From Stenotrophomonas bentonitica (GTDB lineage Bacteria > Pseudomonadota > Gammaproteobacteria > Xanthomonadales > Xanthomonadaceae): a DNA stretch of 64,000 nucleotides. This document shows, piece by piece, positions 50,839 through 60,565 of this stretch. How positions within the stretch are numbered: position 1 is the stretch's first letter; every line of letters starts with the position of its first letter. A program made the translations under genes and the position numbers. The notes beneath the pieces are model-generated. The model had not been told where the DNA came from, did not search any database, and saw only the letters and a program-made list of their open reading frames with translations. Location of the stretch: positions 62,001-126,000 of the forward strand of contig NZ_PKQP01000010.1 in assembly GCF_002887735.1 (NCBI RefSeq), in the 5' to 3' direction.

Positions 50839-52248
50839 ATGGGCGGCAATAACGCACCGATCATGGTGAACGGCGGCAACGTCTACGACAGCCCGCTGGG
50901 CTACGACGCGCCGATCAAGTACGACACCGGCCAGGTGGACATGGGTTCCATCGGCGTGGAGTGGTCGCTGAAGAAGTGCCGGGAAGAGGTGATCCTGCGG
51001 CTGGGGTTCGTCGTGGCTCCAGTGAAGGTGCAGCGGACCTTTGGCCAGCTGCGCGCCGCGGTGGCCACCTCCCTCGGGTTCAACTACGTGGGCGAGCCGG
51101 TGCCGCGCACGATGCAAGCCCTCCGATCTGACCTGCTGCGCCGGCTGGGCTTCTCAGCGCAGGTGGCTGCCGGCGCCTGGCCGCCCGGCATGAAGGAACT
51201 GCTGACCAACTTCCTCACCGAGGCGCAGGAGGCCCTGCAGCACCAGTACCGCCTCGGCGTGGGTACCGCGCTGAAGCCCTTCGGCGAGGACGACGACCTG
51301 ACCACCCTCGACCCCTGGGCGGTCTTCCTGCTGGCGCTGGCCAATGCCAAAGCCCACCACGGGCAGACGGACGCGAAGTCCTACTACGATCAGCTGGCCG
51401 GCTACATCAGCAGCGTCGCCAAGTCGGCTGACATTGACCAGGTCATCAACACCGCCCAGGACTCGCTGCTGCAGCGCTATGCGATGGACCGGTACGAGGA
51501 TGGCAGCGCGCCGCTGGTGGGGCCGGAAGACAAGACCCTGATCGATGGCGTGGCCGTGGAGCTGCAGGCGATCGCCGACGCAAAGGCGAAGTACGGGCAG
51601 AAGGACGCCGAGGCCTATTACGGCCGCCTGCAGGAGATGGCTCAGCGGCGACCGTTCGACCTGGACGCGATGGTGAACAGCATCATCCGCGACGCTCAGG
51701 ACCAGCTGTACCAGCAGTACAGCGATCTGCGCACGGAGCGGTGGTGGACGATCAGCTGCGTGCCCGGCGCCAACCTCTATGATGTGCCGCTCGACCTGGA
51801 CCAGTACCTCGACTTCCGGCGCATCACCTGGGCCGGGATCCTGGACGATGACCAGTGGTCCCCGCTGATCGCCGGCATCGACCCGATGCTCTACACCAGC
51901 GACTCGCTGCGCAAGCCGGCCTATTACCAGGTGACCGCGGCGATCGAGATTTTTCCGGTGCCGGACCGCGCCTACGTCATCAAGCTGCGCGGCCATCTGG
52001 GCCTGAAATGGCTCAATGCCGACGACGACATGCTGACCCTGAGCAGCCGGGCGGTGTTCCTGCACGCCCTTGCCAACGCGAAGGCCCACTACCGCCAGCC
52101 GGATGCCGGCAACTACATGCAGCAGGCGCAGTCCTACGTGCGGCAGCTGATCGCCGGTGCGCACGGCACCCGCCGCTACATCCCGGGCACGCAGCAGGTG
52201 CCGCCCGCGCGCCGCCCGATCCCCGTCGGCGGCTGGCCGGAGACCTGA
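50839..52248 (+). CDS. Head-tail adaptor-like protein with internal repeats
   Basis: This 469-residue protein, of gp4/adaptor type, contains three repeat families. Repeat A (EEVILRLGF, RAAVATSLGF, SDLLRRLGF) lies near residues 50, 75 and 100. Repeat B (TEAQEALQHQY, NTAQDSLLQRY, RDAQDQLYQQY) lies near 127, 205 and 285. Repeat C (ALANAKAHHGQTDAKSYYDQ, AIADAKAKYGQKDAEAYYGR, ALANAKAHYRQPDAGNYMQQ) lies near 166, 244 and 410. The B to C order recalls one adaptor domain with extra partial copies inserted. Confidence 0.75.
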   Translation: MGGNNAPIMVNGGNVYDSPLGYDAPIKYDTGQVDMGSIGVEWSLKKCREEVILRLGFVVAPVKVQRTFGQLRAAVATSLGFNYVGEPVPRTMQALRSDLLRRLGFSAQVAAGAWPPGMKELLTNFLTEAQEALQHQYRLGVGTALKPFGEDDDLTTLDPWAVFLLALANAKAHHGQTDAKSYYDQLAGYISSVAKSADIDQVINTAQDSLLQRYAMDRYEDGSAPLVGPEDKTLIDGVAVELQAIADAKAKYGQKDAEAYYGRLQEMAQRRPFDLDAMVNSIIRDAQDQLYQQYSDLRTERWWTISCVPGANLYDVPLDLDQYLDFRRITWAGILDDDQWSPLIAGIDPMLYTSDSLRKPAYYQVTAAIEIFPVPDRAYVIKLRGHLGLKWLNADDDMLTLSSRAVFLHALANAKAHYRQPDAGNYMQQAQSYVRQLIAGAHGTRRYIPGTQQVPPARRPIPVGGWPET

Positions 52249-52251
52249 TCG

Positions 52252-54732
52252 ATGCGAGCTCAGTACCTTTCCGCTGTAAAGGCCGGCATCACCCGGCTGC
52301 GCGACAAGGGCGGCGCGTCCGAAGATGCGCTGTTCGACCTGGTCAACGGCTACGTCACCGCGGCGCGCACCATCCGCATGCGCCCGGGCGCGCGCCTGCC
52401 GCTGACACTGCCACCGGGCACGGTGGGCCTGACGTCGTTCCGTGGCGCCTTCGTGGTCTTCGCCGACGCGGTGATGCCGCCGGGCCCGGGCTACTCGGTG
52501 GTGGTGCTGAAGCACCCCAGCAACGGGGCGGCGACACTGCGGGAAATCCACTTCTCGCTGCCGTTCCTGGGCTACCTGTACGTGGTGGCCGAGTTCTCCG
52601 ACGGCTCGACGTACCACTACTGGCTCGAAGAGGGGAAGCCTTGGGCGGCCGGCACGACCTACCTGCCTGGGGCGCTGGTCAGCCCCACCGTCGCCAACGG
52701 CCTGGCCTATCGCCTGCTGGACACTGGCTCAGGGCATGGGCCTTGGGAAGCCTACGCAACTCGCACGGCCGGCGACATCGTCGTGCCGACCACGGCGAAT
52801 GGCTATCGCTACACGGTGACCAGCGTGAGCAGTAACGGCGCCCGATCGGGGAACACTGAGCCCAACTGGCCTACCGATGCAGGCGCGACCGTCAACGAGG
52901 ACGTGGCGATCGAGAACCCCTACGCCAGCGCCGGCAGCGGCACTGCGGGTGGTTCGGTACCGGTCTGGTCCGGTGGGCGCCTGACGGCTCCGGGTGACCT
53001 GATCCGGCCGGTGAATCTGCCAGCACCGACCGCCACCGCCCCCATCAATGGCAATTTCAGCGGGGGCAGTACCGGCTGGGACATTGAGGGCGGGGCGGAG
53101 ATCACTGCAGGGCGCCTGCAGCTCCCGGGCAGCATCAGCGACGGCGCAGCAATCAACAAGGCGATCTTCGTGGTGCCGGACGGTGGCAACCTCACCGCAA
53201 GCTGCCAGATCGAGCAGGGCGCAGCGGTGGCTGGTGCGACGCGCGGCTGGTGTGAGATCCGCTGGTACAGCAAAGAAGACGTCATGGTGTCCTACACCCA
53301 GGGCAACATGATCACCAGCGGCCTGGCAACGTCCACGGTCGTTTCCTCCAAGCCCGCAGGGGCCGCCTACGCGCGTGCAGTGGTCGCGCTCTGGTCCGTG
53401 GCCGACCACACCCACCTGACCTTCGGCGACAACCTGACCGTCTCCGGTGCGGTCAACGGGCTGCCGGCGGGCCTGGTCTATCAGGCAGTGCAGGCGACCT
53501 CCGCGCACACCGCTGGTGCTGAGCCGGCCTGGCCGAACCTGCTGGGCAAGCGCGTGGTCGATGGCGGCGTAACCTGGGAGGCGGTGGCGATCACCCGTGT
53601 GACCTGGCAGGCCGCGCCGCTGTACGTCAGCGCCGGCAGTGAGCCGGCATGGCCCACCAGCGTGGGCGGCACAGTGACCGACGGCACCGTGACGTGGCAG
53701 GCAGTGAGCCGCCGCATCGAGGACCCGAACTGCCCGAACAGCAAGGTGGTCGTGATCGCCGCATCCAAGGTGTTCGCCGCGGACGGGGACACCGTGCGCT
53801 ACAGCGCCACGGTCGCGCCGAAGGACTGGTCGTCGGCAGATGACGCCGGCTTCCTGCCGACAGGCCTGCAGAACTACGGGGCAAACCCGGTCGCGGCCAT
53901 GGGTCTCTACCGCGGCAACCTGATCCCTTTCAACGCCGAGGCCTTCCAGCTCTGGCAGGTCGACGAGGACCCGGCCAGCATGGCGCTGCTGGATGCGCTG
54001 CCGATGGGCAGCACGCAGCACCGCGCTATCGCCGCGGTCAGCAATGACCTGCTGTTCCTGAGCAGCCAGGGCGTGCGCACGGTCGGCATCGCCGCGAGCA
54101 GCACCAACTTCCAGGCCGGCGACGTGGGTATGCCGGTGGATGTGCTCGTGCAGGCATGGCTGGCCGATCCATCGGTGGTGCCGCGGGCGCTGTATTACCC
54201 GGCCGCTGGCCAGTACTGGCTGATGTTCGCCAAGGGCGGTAAGACGGAGGTCTTCGTCTACACCATGACCCAGATCGGCCAGGTGGGCGCGTGGTCGCGC
54301 TACCTGTTCCCGTTCGAGGTCTCGGCCTGGGCGATTCAGGGCGACTCGCTGCACCTGCGCTCGGCAGACCGCATCTACCGGATGGAGGATGGCGCGATCG
54401 GGGACGAGGTGAGCCAAGGTGTGACCACGCCGTTCGAGGGCATCATCCAGTGGCCGTGGCTGGACTTCGGGCAGCCGGGCGTCACGAAGATGCTCTACGG
54501 CTTCGAGGTGGTCGGGCAGGGCAAGGTGAAGGTGCAGGTGGGGTTCGATCAGACCAACGGCGGCGCGTTCACGGCCCCTTATGAGGTCAATCCGGACACG
54601 CTGACCGGTGGGCCGATTCCGATGCCGCTGGCCGGCCCATCGTTCGCTGTGCGTCTGGTCTACGACGGCACCGAGGCGTGGCAGTGGAATGCGTTTGGCC
54701 TTTACCTGCAAGACTTCCGGCCCATGACGTGA
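52252..54732 (+). CDS. Large tail or DNA-stabilisation protein
   Basis: This 826-residue protein lies where P22-like phages encode a tail-accessory (gp10-type) protein. It is beta-rich. Three related motifs are visible: TEPNWPTDAGATVNEDVAIE (about residue 202), AEPAWPNLLGKRVVDGGVTW (423) and SEPAWPTSVGGTVTDGTVTW (463). The C-terminal half has a repeated-blade character (QYWLMFAKGGKTEVFVYTMT, SLHLRSADRIYRMEDGAIGD). It is probably a tail hub/stabiliser, possibly with surface-binding insertions. Confidence 0.72.
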   Translation: MRAQYLSAVKAGITRLRDKGGASEDALFDLVNGYVTAARTIRMRPGARLPLTLPPGTVGLTSFRGAFVVFADAVMPPGPGYSVVVLKHPSNGAATLREIHFSLPFLGYLYVVAEFSDGSTYHYWLEEGKPWAAGTTYLPGALVSPTVANGLAYRLLDTGSGHGPWEAYATRTAGDIVVPTTANGYRYTVTSVSSNGARSGNTEPNWPTDAGATVNEDVAIENPYASAGSGTAGGSVPVWSGGRLTAPGDLIRPVNLPAPTATAPINGNFSGGSTGWDIEGGAEITAGRLQLPGSISDGAAINKAIFVVPDGGNLTASCQIEQGAAVAGATRGWCEIRWYSKEDVMVSYTQGNMITSGLATSTVVSSKPAGAAYARAVVALWSVADHTHLTFGDNLTVSGAVNGLPAGLVYQAVQATSAHTAGAEPAWPNLLGKRVVDGGVTWEAVAITRVTWQAAPLYVSAGSEPAWPTSVGGTVTDGTVTWQAVSRRIEDPNCPNSKVVVIAASKVFAADGDTVRYSATVAPKDWSSADDAGFLPTGLQNYGANPVAAMGLYRGNLIPFNAEAFQLWQVDEDPASMALLDALPMGSTQHRAIAAVSNDLLFLSSQGVRTVGIAASSTNFQAGDVGMPVDVLVQAWLADPSVVPRALYYPAAGQYWLMFAKGGKTEVFVYTMTQIGQVGAWSRYLFPFEVSAWAIQGDSLHLRSADRIYRMEDGAIGDEVSQGVTTPFEGIIQWPWLDFGQPGVTKMLYGFEVVGQGKVKVQVGFDQTNGGAFTAPYEVNPDTLTGGPIPMPLAGPSFAVRLVYDGTEAWQWNAFGLYLQDFRPMT

Positions 54733-54769
54733 CCATTGATCAGGGGGTGGGGGAAGTCAGCATTTCGGC

Positions 54770-55279
54770 ATGATTTCTCCCCGTCTTCCCCGCAATATCG
54801 TTCCCTGTCGGCCACTGCACCTGGTGGTGCTGGCCGACTGTCTCCGCGAGGAAGAGCAGCAGCAGTTCCTCGCCGTCTTGGGTGGCAGCAACTACAACCC
54901 GGACACCGCCGCGCACGCGCTGGTGAACATGTGGGCCACCTCCGCGCCCTACGCCGTCACGGTGCTTCGCGCCGACGGCACACCCGCCGCGGCCGGCGGC
55001 TTCGAGTACGTCGGCCAAGGAATCTGGCAATCGTGGATGGTCGGTACCGATGAAGGCTGGCAGGAGCAGTGGCGCGCCATGACGAAGGCCAGCCGCTGGC
55101 TGATCGACCAGCTGTTCGCCAACGGCGCGCGCCGGATCCAAGTCAACGCGCTGGCCAGCCGCAGCAAGGCAATCGAATGGTTCGTCCGCTCGCTGGGCCT
55201 GGAGCAGGACGGGGTCTGGCGGCAACACGGCGCCAACGGCGAGGACATCGCCCACTTTTCACGAGTCCGAGGTGCCTGA
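54770..55279 (+). CDS. DUF2833 (T7 gp13-like) GNAT-fold phage protein
   Basis: The 169-residue protein has VTVLRADGTPAAAGGFEYVG and SWMVGTDEGWQEQWRAMTKA, then WLIDQLFANGARRIQVNALA and IEWFVRSLGLEQDG, the pattern of DUF2833/gp13 proteins. These have a GNAT-like fold but are virion-assembly factors in T7-like phages. It overlaps the next gene by one base. Confidence 0.78.
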   Translation: MISPRLPRNIVPCRPLHLVVLADCLREEEQQQFLAVLGGSNYNPDTAAHALVNMWATSAPYAVTVLRADGTPAAAGGFEYVGQGIWQSWMVGTDEGWQEQWRAMTKASRWLIDQLFANGARRIQVNALASRSKAIEWFVRSLGLEQDGVWRQHGANGEDIAHFSRVRGA

Positions 55280-55893
55280 TGGGCAGCAGTAGCGGGAGCA
55301 AGGCGGCCAATGCGGCCGCACAGACCGAAGGGTGGCGCACCACCAACATCAACCGCGCAGTCGGCCAGATCAACGACATGTACAGCTCGCCAACGCGGCA
55401 GGCCGGGCTGGATGACTTCCTCGGCGCCACGCGCCAGTTCTACGGTGACGAGCTCGGGCGCCAGAAGAGCCAGGCCGATCGGAGCCTGAAATTCGCCATG
55501 GCACGCAGCGGGCAGACCGGCGGCTCCGCCACGGTGGACGCAAACCGACGCCTCGGCGAGGACTACCAACGCGGCGTGCTCAGCTCTGAACGTCTGGCGC
55601 AGGGCGCGCTGGCCGACCTGCAGGCGGCGGACGAAACGTCCCGCCAGAACCTGATTTCGCAGGTTGCCGGCGGCATGAGCCTGACCAGCGGCGCGAGCCA
55701 GTCCGCGAGCGCGCTGCAAAACAACCTGCAGTCCGCACAGGGGCGGATTCGCACCGACGCCCTGGGCGACATCTTCGGCGGCTTGGCCGACGTCTACACG
55801 CGCAGCCGCGAGTCTGCAGCGGACCGCCGCGGCTTCCGCGACGTCTACAACACCCTGTATCAGCCCGGGTTCGGCTACGGCGGTGCTCGATGA
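55279..55893 (+). CDS. Internal virion or ejection-type protein
   Basis: The 204-residue protein is Gly/Ser/Ala/Gln-rich and helical (QINDMYSSPTRQAGLDDFLG, FAMARSGQTGGSATVDANRR), with no hydrophobic signal. The pattern is typical of small ejection proteins of podophages. Its ATG overlaps the DUF2833-gene stop (TGATG), and its end overlaps the cupin gene. Confidence 0.7.
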   Translation: MGSSSGSKAANAAAQTEGWRTTNINRAVGQINDMYSSPTRQAGLDDFLGATRQFYGDELGRQKSQADRSLKFAMARSGQTGGSATVDANRRLGEDYQRGVLSSERLAQGALADLQAADETSRQNLISQVAGGMSLTSGASQSASALQNNLQSAQGRIRTDALGDIFGGLADVYTRSRESAADRRGFRDVYNTLYQPGFGYGGAR

Positions 55894-56336
55894 GCGCGAT
55901 CGCTGAGCTTCCCGACGTGCTTGGCGCCATGACGGCACCGGTCAGTCAGCCGTCCCTGGCGGATATCCTGCGCCTGCAGCACCTATGCGCGCAGCTGCCG
56001 CAGGAAGAACTGCCCGTACAGCACGTGTTCCTGCCAGGGCAGTACCTGCGGAAGATGATCATGGCGGCCGGCACGCTCGTGGTGGGTAAGCGGCACCGCT
56101 TCCGGCACGCGCTCATCGTCTCCGGTCACGTCACCATCCGCACCGCGCAGGGCATGGTGGAGCTGCAGGGCATGCACATCATCGACTCGCCGGCAGGCAT
56201 GAAGCGCGCGATCTACGCGCACGCGCCGAGCGAGCTGGTAACCGTCCACCTCACGGACGAAACCGATCTGGAGCGGATCGAGGCGCTGGTGATCATGCCC
56301 GACGATGAGCCGCTGGAACTGGAGGCACAGCCATGA
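55890..56336 (+). CDS. Cupin-like phage protein
   Basis: The 148-residue protein has a small beta-barrel of cupin type (YLRKMIMAAGTLVVGKRHRF, RHALIVSGHVTIRTAQGMVE, LQGMHIIDSPAGMKRAIYAH, ELVTVHLTDETD), with conserved Gly and His placement. Metal binding is plausible. It sits between two ejection-protein genes with ATGA overlaps at both ends, so it belongs to the virion operon; a chaperone or receptor-modifying role is conceivable but unproven. Confidence 0.75.
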   Translation: MSAIAELPDVLGAMTAPVSQPSLADILRLQHLCAQLPQEELPVQHVFLPGQYLRKMIMAAGTLVVGKRHRFRHALIVSGHVTIRTAQGMVELQGMHIIDSPAGMKRAIYAHAPSELVTVHLTDETDLERIEALVIMPDDEPLELEAQP

Positions 56337-56992
56337 CGTGGGTAGCCACCGCGATCGCCATCGTTGGCGCGGCGACGCAGCAGTACACGCAGCACAAGGC
56401 GGACAGCAAGCGTGACGACCGCCTGGCGCAGCAAATCCGCACGCAGGCCGCCAACCAGGACCGGGCCGATGCTGCGGTCAATGAGTTGCTGACCCAGCGA
56501 GCAACGAACGACGGCAGCAAGGAGCGCGCTGGAGTCGAGCGTAGCTTCTTGGATCAGGCCCAGGCCGCACAGATGGCGGCCACCAACGGGCTGCGCCAGT
56601 CCGGTGCGGTCAGCGACTCTTATCGCACTGCGGCCAACGACGCCGCGCTCGGAATCAGCGACTACGGCAGCACGGCAGCCAACCTGATGGCGCGCATCGA
56701 CGCACCCCAGCAGATGCGCCGCCGTGAGGCGCTGCAGAGCGGGAACCTTGCCTCGCAGCTCGGGCTGATCGGCCGCCGGGCGAGCAGCGACGACTACCTG
56801 GCCCAGCTGCAACTGCAGTCGATCCGTGCGAACCCCTGGCTCTCCGCTGCAGCCCAGGCGGCACAAGGCGTCGCACGCGGCATGTCATCGAGCGGTGGCG
56901 CTGCCGGTTCCGGCAACAGTTCGGGTTCGCTCGGCGGCTTCGGCAGCGAGGCGGGCACCTGGTACAAGAATCCACAAGGTTGGGGGCGCTGA
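56333..56992 (+). CDS. Ejection-type internal virion protein
   Basis: The 219-residue protein has a short hydrophobic start (MTWVATAIAIVGAATQQYTQ), a Gln/Ala/Asp-rich helical middle (AQQIRTQAANQDRADAAVNE) and a Gly/Ser-rich end. It resembles small DNA-ejection proteins of P22-like or T7-like phages (gp14-like). Confidence 0.7.
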   Translation: MTWVATAIAIVGAATQQYTQHKADSKRDDRLAQQIRTQAANQDRADAAVNELLTQRATNDGSKERAGVERSFLDQAQAAQMAATNGLRQSGAVSDSYRTAANDAALGISDYGSTAANLMARIDAPQQMRRREALQSGNLASQLGLIGRRASSDDYLAQLQLQSIRANPWLSAAAQAAQGVARGMSSSGGAAGSGNSSGSLGGFGSEAGTWYKNPQGWGR

Positions 56993-56993
56993 C

Positions 56994-58289
56994 ATGGCGA
57001 CGAACGGATGGGCCGCACTTGGCGAGGCTTTCGCCGGCGGCGGGGATCGAAACGACCGGGCCTACCAGCAGGGGCAGGGGCGCGCGGCGCAGCTCGCATC
57101 GCTGCTGGCTGGCGCGCAGATCAAGCGCGACGAGGCCATGGCCCGCGAGCAGCTGCAGGAGAGCCTGGCTGGTGCAGGTGTGGCTCCTGAGCAGGCAGGG
57201 GTGATCGCCACCGCGTTGCGCGGGGGCTTTGACTTGGCCAAGATCACTGGCTACACGGGTGGCGTACAGGAGCAGGGCTACCGCGACCGGATCGTGGAGA
57301 GCGGCCTTGCAGGGAATATGGCCGATGCCGGCGCGTACAGCATGGGGCTCGCCAAGGGCCCGCTGGAGTTGACCAAGATTCTGGATGGCACCGCATACAA
57401 CCCGTACGCCGAATCCAGCCAGCAGGTTTACACCACACCCGTCGGCCAATCGACTATCGGCCAGCGCAACGCGTCTGCAGCCGCGAGCTACGCCAGCGCC
57501 AACAGTTCGAATGCCTCTGCAGCGCGGACCCGCCAGGCTATGTCTCTAGACCGCGCAGACACCATGGGCGGCGGTGGCGGTCGAGCTGGGATGAAGGCGC
57601 CCAGCGGCTACCGCTGGCGGCCAGATGGTGGTCTGGAGGCAATTCCTGGTGGCCCGGCCGACAAGGGTCTCGTTGGGGCTGACGGCGGCATGCTGAGCGA
57701 CCTCAACCCGCGGCAGAAGACCGGTGCGCAAAGCGTGCAGCGGAACCTGCTGTCATATGCAGCTGCGCTGACGGGAACGCCCGAAACCGAGCTGCGCAAG
57801 CTGAGCGCAGATGAAATCGCCGCGCTGATGGAGAGGAAGGGGGGCCGCGGCTTCCAGGGCGGTATCGCTCGATTCGCGCGCAATCTCCCGGGCGGCCAGA
57901 CTCTCGGCGACGTGCTGAACTCCGACGTCCTGTCCTATTCCCAAGGCGCGGGTGCTGGCCTTGCCGCCTACGAGAACCCGAGCGGCCCGATCAGCAACGC
58001 GGATCGCGAGACTTCGACGTTGCAAATGCCCACGTACCTTGATCCGGTGCGGGTGCAGGCCAACAAGACCCGCAACTTCCTGCAATCGACCGGCTATCAG
58101 CCGACCCCAGCAGAAGCGTTTGGCGGCCCGGGTGCGGGCGTACCCTCCAACAGCCGGATTCAGCCCGGCCCGAGCGTGTCTGCGCCGCCGCCTGGCGCGA
58201 TTCAGGCGTTGCGGTCCAATCCCGGCCTCGCCGAGCAGTTTGAGGCCAAGTACGGCCCCGGCAGCGCGGCCAACTATCTGGGGCGCTGA
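56994..58289 (+). CDS. Ejection-type internal virion protein
   Basis: The 431-residue protein begins MATNGWAALGEAFAGGGDRN and is Ala/Gly/Gln-rich with many small helices and a Pro-rich C-terminal end. One amphipathic, membrane-active stretch is plausible (LAGAGVAPEQAGVIATALRG). It starts two bases after the previous stop. No enzymatic motif was found. Confidence 0.68.
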   Translation: MATNGWAALGEAFAGGGDRNDRAYQQGQGRAAQLASLLAGAQIKRDEAMAREQLQESLAGAGVAPEQAGVIATALRGGFDLAKITGYTGGVQEQGYRDRIVESGLAGNMADAGAYSMGLAKGPLELTKILDGTAYNPYAESSQQVYTTPVGQSTIGQRNASAAASYASANSSNASAARTRQAMSLDRADTMGGGGGRAGMKAPSGYRWRPDGGLEAIPGGPADKGLVGADGGMLSDLNPRQKTGAQSVQRNLLSYAAALTGTPETELRKLSADEIAALMERKGGRGFQGGIARFARNLPGGQTLGDVLNSDVLSYSQGAGAGLAAYENPSGPISNADRETSTLQMPTYLDPVRVQANKTRNFLQSTGYQPTPAEAFGGPGAGVPSNSRIQPGPSVSAPPPGAIQALRSNPGLAEQFEAKYGPGSAANYLGR

Positions 58290-58291
58290 CC

Positions 58292-60565
58292 GTGGACAAC
58301 TTCTTCGACCAGTTCGATTCTGCTGACGCAGAACGCCTTCCAATGCAGATCCCGGCGATGCCTGCTCCAGCAGCCGCGCCTCAGCCGCAGGGGAACTTCT
58401 TCGACCAGTTCGATGGGGACCAGGTGCCGGCTACGGAGCCTTCAGTAGCGGGGATGACTCATCCTGATGGCCGCCTCACTGAAGCGGGGTGGGAGGCAGA
58501 GCGCCTTGCAGTGGCGAAGCAGCGAGAGCAGGAGATTGCCGACACCGGCTTCCTTGAAAACCTGGTCTCGGGCTACGGCCGCTCGCTGCCCAATCTTTAC
58601 CAGGGCGGGAAGCAGGCGCTGGTCGATGCACTCGCCGGCAGCACGGGCCTGGGTGCCGATCTCTGGGGTGATGTCGGCGGCCAGACGTTGGCTGATGGCC
58701 GCCGAAGCGTTGCGGACTACTTCCGCGGGCTGTCCACCGACCTGCAGCAGGAGACGAATCAAGAGCGCAAGGACAGCCAGGCGCTGACCGGCTCGTGGGG
58801 TGGCGTCATCGGTGGTTTCGCTGGCGACGTGGTGAACACCGCGCCTCTACTGCCAGTCGGCGTGGCGGCAAGGGGGGCGACATTGGGCCGAGCGGTCTCG
58901 CAGGCCGCTATCGGCGGCGCTGCGCAGGGCGCAATCCAGCCCGTTGCGAAAGATGGAGAGCGGCTAACCAATACGGCCGTGGGCGGAGCGTTTGGCGGCG
59001 GGTTGGCTGGTGCGGGTCGAGGCGTAATGGCGGCGGCTGAAAATGTGCTTCCTGCCAACGTCACCGCCCGCGGTATCAATTTCTTCCAGAATCGGTCGAA
59101 TCAAGAGCCGTTTGCAGCGGAGGGTGAGGCGTTGGCCCGGCGGACTGGCATCGACCTGACGCCTGGCATGGTGAGTGGCAGCCGCGCGCAGACCGGCGCT
59201 GAGAATATGGCACGGCAGAGCATCTTCAGTGCCGACACTGCGTTCCAGGCGGATGAGCGGATCGCCAATCAGGCCATCGGCAACGTCAATCGGATCATGG
59301 ATCGGATCAGTCCTGACGGGGTTTCGCCGCAGGCTATCGGCGATCGCATGCAGCGGACGGTGCGCGAAGCGGTAGAGGGGATTTCCGAGAGCCGGGAGCG
59401 CGTTGCGGCTGAGCAGTTCGGCCAGATTCGCCGGATGGTGGGTGACGCGCCGATTGTGGATTACGCGAACACGCGGAACACGCTCCGAGACATCGTGAAC
59501 GAGTACACCGACGTGGTGGGGGCCGATGCTCGCCGAATCCGCACGCAGGCGCAACGCCTTCTGGATGAAATCAGTGAGCGCGATGGATTCACCCTGGACG
59601 CTGCTCGGCGCGCACGTGGCTCATACGGGCGCGCGGCCCGCGGCGGGGAAGACATCTTCAGCAACGTCAATCGTGATGTGAACCGGCGGATCGCCGGGCG
59701 TATGTACGAAGCGATGAGCAATGATCTCGATGCTGCTGGAGCAAGGCTTGACGACCTTGCTGGATTTGGCGCAAACCTCCCGGTGCCCGCCGGGACAACG
59801 GCGACTCGGCCGAGCGAGATGTTGCGACAAGCGAATGATGACTACCGCCGGCACAGCGACCTTCTCAAGGCGGTGCAGATGAGTCCGCTTCGCCGCTTGC
59901 TGGGCGACGAGATCAACGTGGACGACTTCATGACGGTCAACACGCTTCCGCCTGAAACGGTCATTGCCCGCATCGGGAGCATGAAGCCATCGGAGCTAGG
60001 CATGGTCCGTGACTTCATGGAGCGCAACTCTCCAGAGACCTGGCAGCAGTACAAGCGCATGATCGTGGAAGACGCCCTGGGAGAGGCTCAGTCGGCGCCA
60101 GCATCAGCCGGCGCGAGGACTCTTCCCTTCAACGCCACGGGGTTTGTGCGAGCGCTGGGGGGCGACAAGCCCGATAAAGTGGCTCGGCTGCAGCAGATCT
60201 TCGGTGAGGGCGAAATGGCGGAGATCATGGACGCCATGCAGGCTGCGCGCCGGATGGGCGACAAGTTCGGTGCAAACTTCAGCGGCACCGGACCCTACCA
60301 GGAAGTCGCGCAGGCGCTCAGGAACTTCAGTGTCCAAGGACTGGCGACCACGGCCGGCACTGCAGCAGGCTTCAACCGGGTGGCGCGCATGATGCTGGAT
60401 TCGGACGGTCGCAGGGCAGTGATCGAGCTGGCGCGCCTGCCACCCGGGTCGCGCCGCGCAAATGACTTGGCGGCCTACCTGACCGCGACCGCGACGGCGG
60501 GTAGTGATGAACCGCTGGAGGTCGAGATCGTTGGTGGCCGGCGCGAGTCGGCGCCGGGTCAGTAG
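58292..60565 (+). CDS. Large ejection or DNA-transfer protein
   Basis: This protein of 757 residues (GTG start) has two FFDQFD motifs at the start (residues 4 and 36), an amphipathic Gly/Ala-rich central region (GGVIGGFAGDVVNTAPLLPV, GAAQGAIQP) and long C-terminal helices. FDQFD-like repeats at the N-terminus of large virion proteins are known from several podophages. It is likely to leave the capsid with DNA. Its stop overlaps the convergent gene by 7 bases. Confidence 0.72.
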   Translation: MDNFFDQFDSADAERLPMQIPAMPAPAAAPQPQGNFFDQFDGDQVPATEPSVAGMTHPDGRLTEAGWEAERLAVAKQREQEIADTGFLENLVSGYGRSLPNLYQGGKQALVDALAGSTGLGADLWGDVGGQTLADGRRSVADYFRGLSTDLQQETNQERKDSQALTGSWGGVIGGFAGDVVNTAPLLPVGVAARGATLGRAVSQAAIGGAAQGAIQPVAKDGERLTNTAVGGAFGGGLAGAGRGVMAAAENVLPANVTARGINFFQNRSNQEPFAAEGEALARRTGIDLTPGMVSGSRAQTGAENMARQSIFSADTAFQADERIANQAIGNVNRIMDRISPDGVSPQAIGDRMQRTVREAVEGISESRERVAAEQFGQIRRMVGDAPIVDYANTRNTLRDIVNEYTDVVGADARRIRTQAQRLLDEISERDGFTLDAARRARGSYGRAARGGEDIFSNVNRDVNRRIAGRMYEAMSNDLDAAGARLDDLAGFGANLPVPAGTTATRPSEMLRQANDDYRRHSDLLKAVQMSPLRRLLGDEINVDDFMTVNTLPPETVIARIGSMKPSELGMVRDFMERNSPETWQQYKRMIVEDALGEAQSAPASAGARTLPFNATGFVRALGGDKPDKVARLQQIFGEGEMAEIMDAMQAARRMGDKFGANFSGTGPYQEVAQALRNFSVQGLATTAGTAAGFNRVARMMLDSDGRRAVIELARLPPGSRRANDLAAYLTATATAGSDEPLEVEIVGGRRESAPGQ

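Noticed and set aside
52729..54711. 660-codon minus-strand frame opposite the large tail protein
   Set aside because: Antisense shadow; the plus-strand gene fits the coupled late operon and has clear repeats.
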